Assembly: GCA_038237645.1 (NCBI GenBank)
Contig: JBBRYN010000027.1
Span: forward strand, 1-40,811
Direction of reading: 5' to 3'
DNA from: QHCA01 sp038237645
Lineage (GTDB): Bacteria; Actinomycetota; Actinomycetes; Mycobacteriales; QHCA01
Length of the DNA: 40,811 nt
Position numbers and translations under genes: made by a program
Shown: positions 39,104 through 40,811 of the stretch, piece by piece
How positions within the stretch are numbered: the first letter of the stretch is position 1
Layout: each line of letters begins with the position of its first letter
The notes under the pieces: model-generated
Told to the model about the DNA's origin: nothing
Database searches by the model: none
Seen by the model: only the letters and a program-made list of their open reading frames with translations

Positions 39104-40531
39104 GTGAACGCAGCCTGGCCGGTCGACGAGGTCCGGGCCGCTGAGGCTGCCGCGATGATGGCTGCGCCCGAGGGTGCCTTGATGCAACGGGCGGCCGCCG
39201 GGCTTGCCACCAGATGCGCACAGCTGCTCCGGGGTGTCTACGGTTCCCGCGTCGTGCTGCTCGTGGGCACCGGCAACAACGGCGGCGACGCGCTCTACGC
39301 CGGCGCCCGGCTGGCCCGGCGCGGGGCCCGCGTCCAGGCTCTCCTGCTGGCACCGCAACGTGCCCACGGCGGCGGCCTGCGGGCGCTGCGGACGGCCGGG
39401 GGGCGGGTGCGGCCAGCCGATCCGGCGCCGCTGGCCGGGGCCGACCTGGTCGTCGACGGCATCCTCGGGCTCGGCGGCACCGGGGGCCTGCGGCCGGAAG
39501 CCGAGCAGCTGGTCGCGGCCGCGGCCGAGTCGGGCGCAGCCGGCGTGGCCGTCGACCTGCCGAGCGGCGTCGACGCCGACACCGGCGCCGTGCCGGGCGC
39601 GGCCTTACGAGCGGACCTCACAGTCACCTTCGGCTGCCTGAAGCCGGGCCTGCTGGTCGACCCGGGGCGCGAGCATGCCGGTGTCGTGGACGTGGTCGAC
39701 ATCGGATTGGGTCCGTTCCTCGCGGAGCCGCGGACGTTCGTACCCGACCGTGCGGACGTGTCCGGCTGGTTGCCCACGCCCGGACCGCGCGACGACAAGT
39801 ACACCCGCGGTGTGGTGGGCGTGGCGTCCGGATCTGCGGAGTACGGTGGCGCGGCCGTGCTGTCCGTCGGCGGCGCGGTCCGGGGGTTCGCGGGGATGGT
39901 GCGCTACACCGGCTACGCGGCCGACGCGGTGCGGTCACGGTGGCCGGAAGTAGTGGTCAGCGTCGGCGGCCCGGCCGAGGCGGGCCGGGTGCAGGCCTGG
40001 GTCGTCGGACCCGGCCTCGGCGACGACGATCGCGCCGAGCAGGTGGTGCGCGAGGTGCTGGCCACCGACGTGCCCGTGCTGGTCGACGCCGACGGGCTCA
40101 CCGTGCTGGCCCGGCATCCCGAATGGCTGCGCGGCCGCACGGCCCCGACGCTGCTCACCCCGCACGACCGGGAGTTCGCCCGGCTGGCCGGCGAGGTGGG
40201 GAAGGACCGGATCGGCGCCGTGCGGCTGGCAGCCGATCGGCTGGGCGCCACGGTGCTGCTCAAGGGCGAGGCGACGGTCGTCGCCGCTCCGGGCGGTACG
40301 GTGACGGTCGACGCCTCGGGCACGCCGTGGCTCGCCACCGCCGGCAGCGGTGACGTGCTCTCCGGGTTGGCCGGATCGCTGCTGGCCGCCGGACTGCCCG
40401 CACTGCAAGCGGCCGCGGCCGGCACCTTCGTACACGGGCTGGCCGGGCGGCTGGCCAGCCGAGGCGGCCCGATCAGTGCGGTGGACGTTCTGGACGCCGT
40501 GCCCGAGGCCGCTCGTGCCGTCCTGGCCTGA
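39104..40531 (+). CDS. nnr: Bifunctional NAD(P)H-hydrate epimerase/dehydratase
   Basis: This enzyme repairs hydrated NADH and NADPH. The 475-residue protein joins an N-terminal YjeF epimerase domain (PVDEVRAAEAAAM, LVGTGNNGGDALYAGARLA, AVDLPSGVDADTG) to a C-terminal ribokinase-like dehydratase (TRGVVGVASGSAEYGGAAVLS, LTPHDREFARL, and TAGSGDVLSGLAGSLLAAG with the catalytic Asp). GTG 39104 is the best start; the frame is open to 38960 but that part overlaps the decayed immunity gene. It normally lies close to acpS and alr in actinobacteria. Confidence 0.94.
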   Translation: MNAAWPVDEVRAAEAAAMMAAPEGALMQRAAAGLATRCAQLLRGVYGSRVVLLVGTGNNGGDALYAGARLARRGARVQALLLAPQRAHGGGLRALRTAGGRVRPADPAPLAGADLVVDGILGLGGTGGLRPEAEQLVAAAAESGAAGVAVDLPSGVDADTGAVPGAALRADLTVTFGCLKPGLLVDPGREHAGVVDVVDIGLGPFLAEPRTFVPDRADVSGWLPTPGPRDDKYTRGVVGVASGSAEYGGAAVLSVGGAVRGFAGMVRYTGYAADAVRSRWPEVVVSVGGPAEAGRVQAWVVGPGLGDDDRAEQVVREVLATDVPVLVDADGLTVLARHPEWLRGRTAPTLLTPHDREFARLAGEVGKDRIGAVRLAADRLGATVLLKGEATVVAAPGGTVTVDASGTPWLATAGSGDVLSGLAGSLLAAGLPALQAAAAGTFVHGLAGRLASRGGPISAVDVLDAVPEAARAVLA

Positions 40532-40676
40532 CCCGCCCTTTCCCGGTCCCCGTGCCCCATTTCGTGATCATGCACAATTGCAGGTCGGACACGCCGTGCA
40601 GCCCTACATACCTACATTGCCAGCCAGCCCGGCGACGTGCGGGGTCGTCGTACCGTTCTGAGAGACTCGTCGCATG

Positions 40677-40811
40677 GTGCGTCCTGCAAGCTGTCCCAGG
40701 CCAGCAGGTGTGAGTCCTGTCCGGGTAGGCATCGGAGCGCCCGGTAGCAGGCCCCGGTTCGTTGGAGAGATCTGGCGGGCTGAGCGGGGTGTCAAGAGCC
40801 TCTTTGGAGGG
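40677..40811 (+). mobile_element. Probable 5' end of a group II intron, cut by window edge
   Basis: GTGCG at 40677-40681 matches the group II intron 5' end consensus GUGYG. About 25 bases on, CAGG-TGTGAGT-CCTG (40705-40719) resembles the stem with a GUGAGUCC-type core common in domain I of bacterial group II introns. The rest is GC-rich with many short complementary words and no reading frame, as expected before an intron-encoded reverse transcriptase, which would be beyond the window. The 145 bases before it (40532-40676) contain no gene but an AT-richer segment TTTCGTGATCATGCACAATTG. The call rests on motif memory only. Confidence 0.42.

Overview
The window is very GC-rich and is almost certainly from an actinomycete (Actinomycetota). 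GTG, TTG and overlapping stop/start codons are common. It carries the 3' part of the S10 operon, the spc and alpha operons, and a mycobacterial-type order of rplQ-truA, then a type VII secretion (T7SS) locus, then rplM-rpsI-glmM. In Mycobacterium tuberculosis the ESX-4 genes sit between the same flanks, so the T7SS locus here is best read as ESX-4-like. S4 and L36 keep zinc ligands, and rpsD lies in the alpha operon, unlike Streptomyces. I cannot name the genus.

Layout. 1-8744: rpsC (partial), rplP, rpmC, rpsQ, rplN, rplX, rplE, rpsN (type Z), rpsH, rplF, rplR, rpsE, rpmD, rplO, secY, adk, map, all on the + strand and often overlapping by 1-8 bases. 8785-13640: a good promoter, then infA, rpmJ, rpsM, rpsK, rpsD, rpoA, rplQ, truA. 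truA has no ATG, GTG or TTG that can supply its conserved N-terminus. 13637-26127: the T7SS locus with mycP, eccB (-), eccE, an unknown gene, a short HTH regulator, eccD (-), eccC, two WXG100 genes and a YbaB-like gene (-). 26230-27975: an ABC-F ATPase with a repeat insertion. 28073-34753: rplM, rpsI, glmM, a GT4 glycosyltransferase, a 49-bp tandem repeat, a DM13 membrane protein (-), glmS and acpS.

34754-39093 is an accessory block between acpS and the NAD(P)HX repair gene. It holds a compact T7SS effector module: a small EspC/WXG-like helical protein, a 416-residue WXG-toxin with a separate C-terminal tip, and an overlapping candidate immunity gene. An unknown small gene follows. Then comes a second, decayed copy of the module, in which the small protein and toxin are fused, two frame disruptions and a large internal deletion break the toxin, and the immunity gene has lost its start codon and gained a stop and several 1-base deletions. 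The toxin tip plus immunity region is far more similar between the copies than the rest, so it behaves as a mobile cassette. Both copies share a TTCGTACACTGTG promoter-like element 38-39 bases before the first gene.

How the parts fit: EccB, EccC, EccD, EccE and MycP should form the membrane secretion machine, the two WXG100 proteins its core substrates, and the module at 34874-36856 a likely antibacterial cargo with its immunity protein. The link to this particular secretion machine is inferred from family knowledge and proximity (about 9 kb), not shown by the sequence. After the NAD(P)HX repair gene, the last 135 bases look like the 5' end of a group II intron cut off by the window edge.
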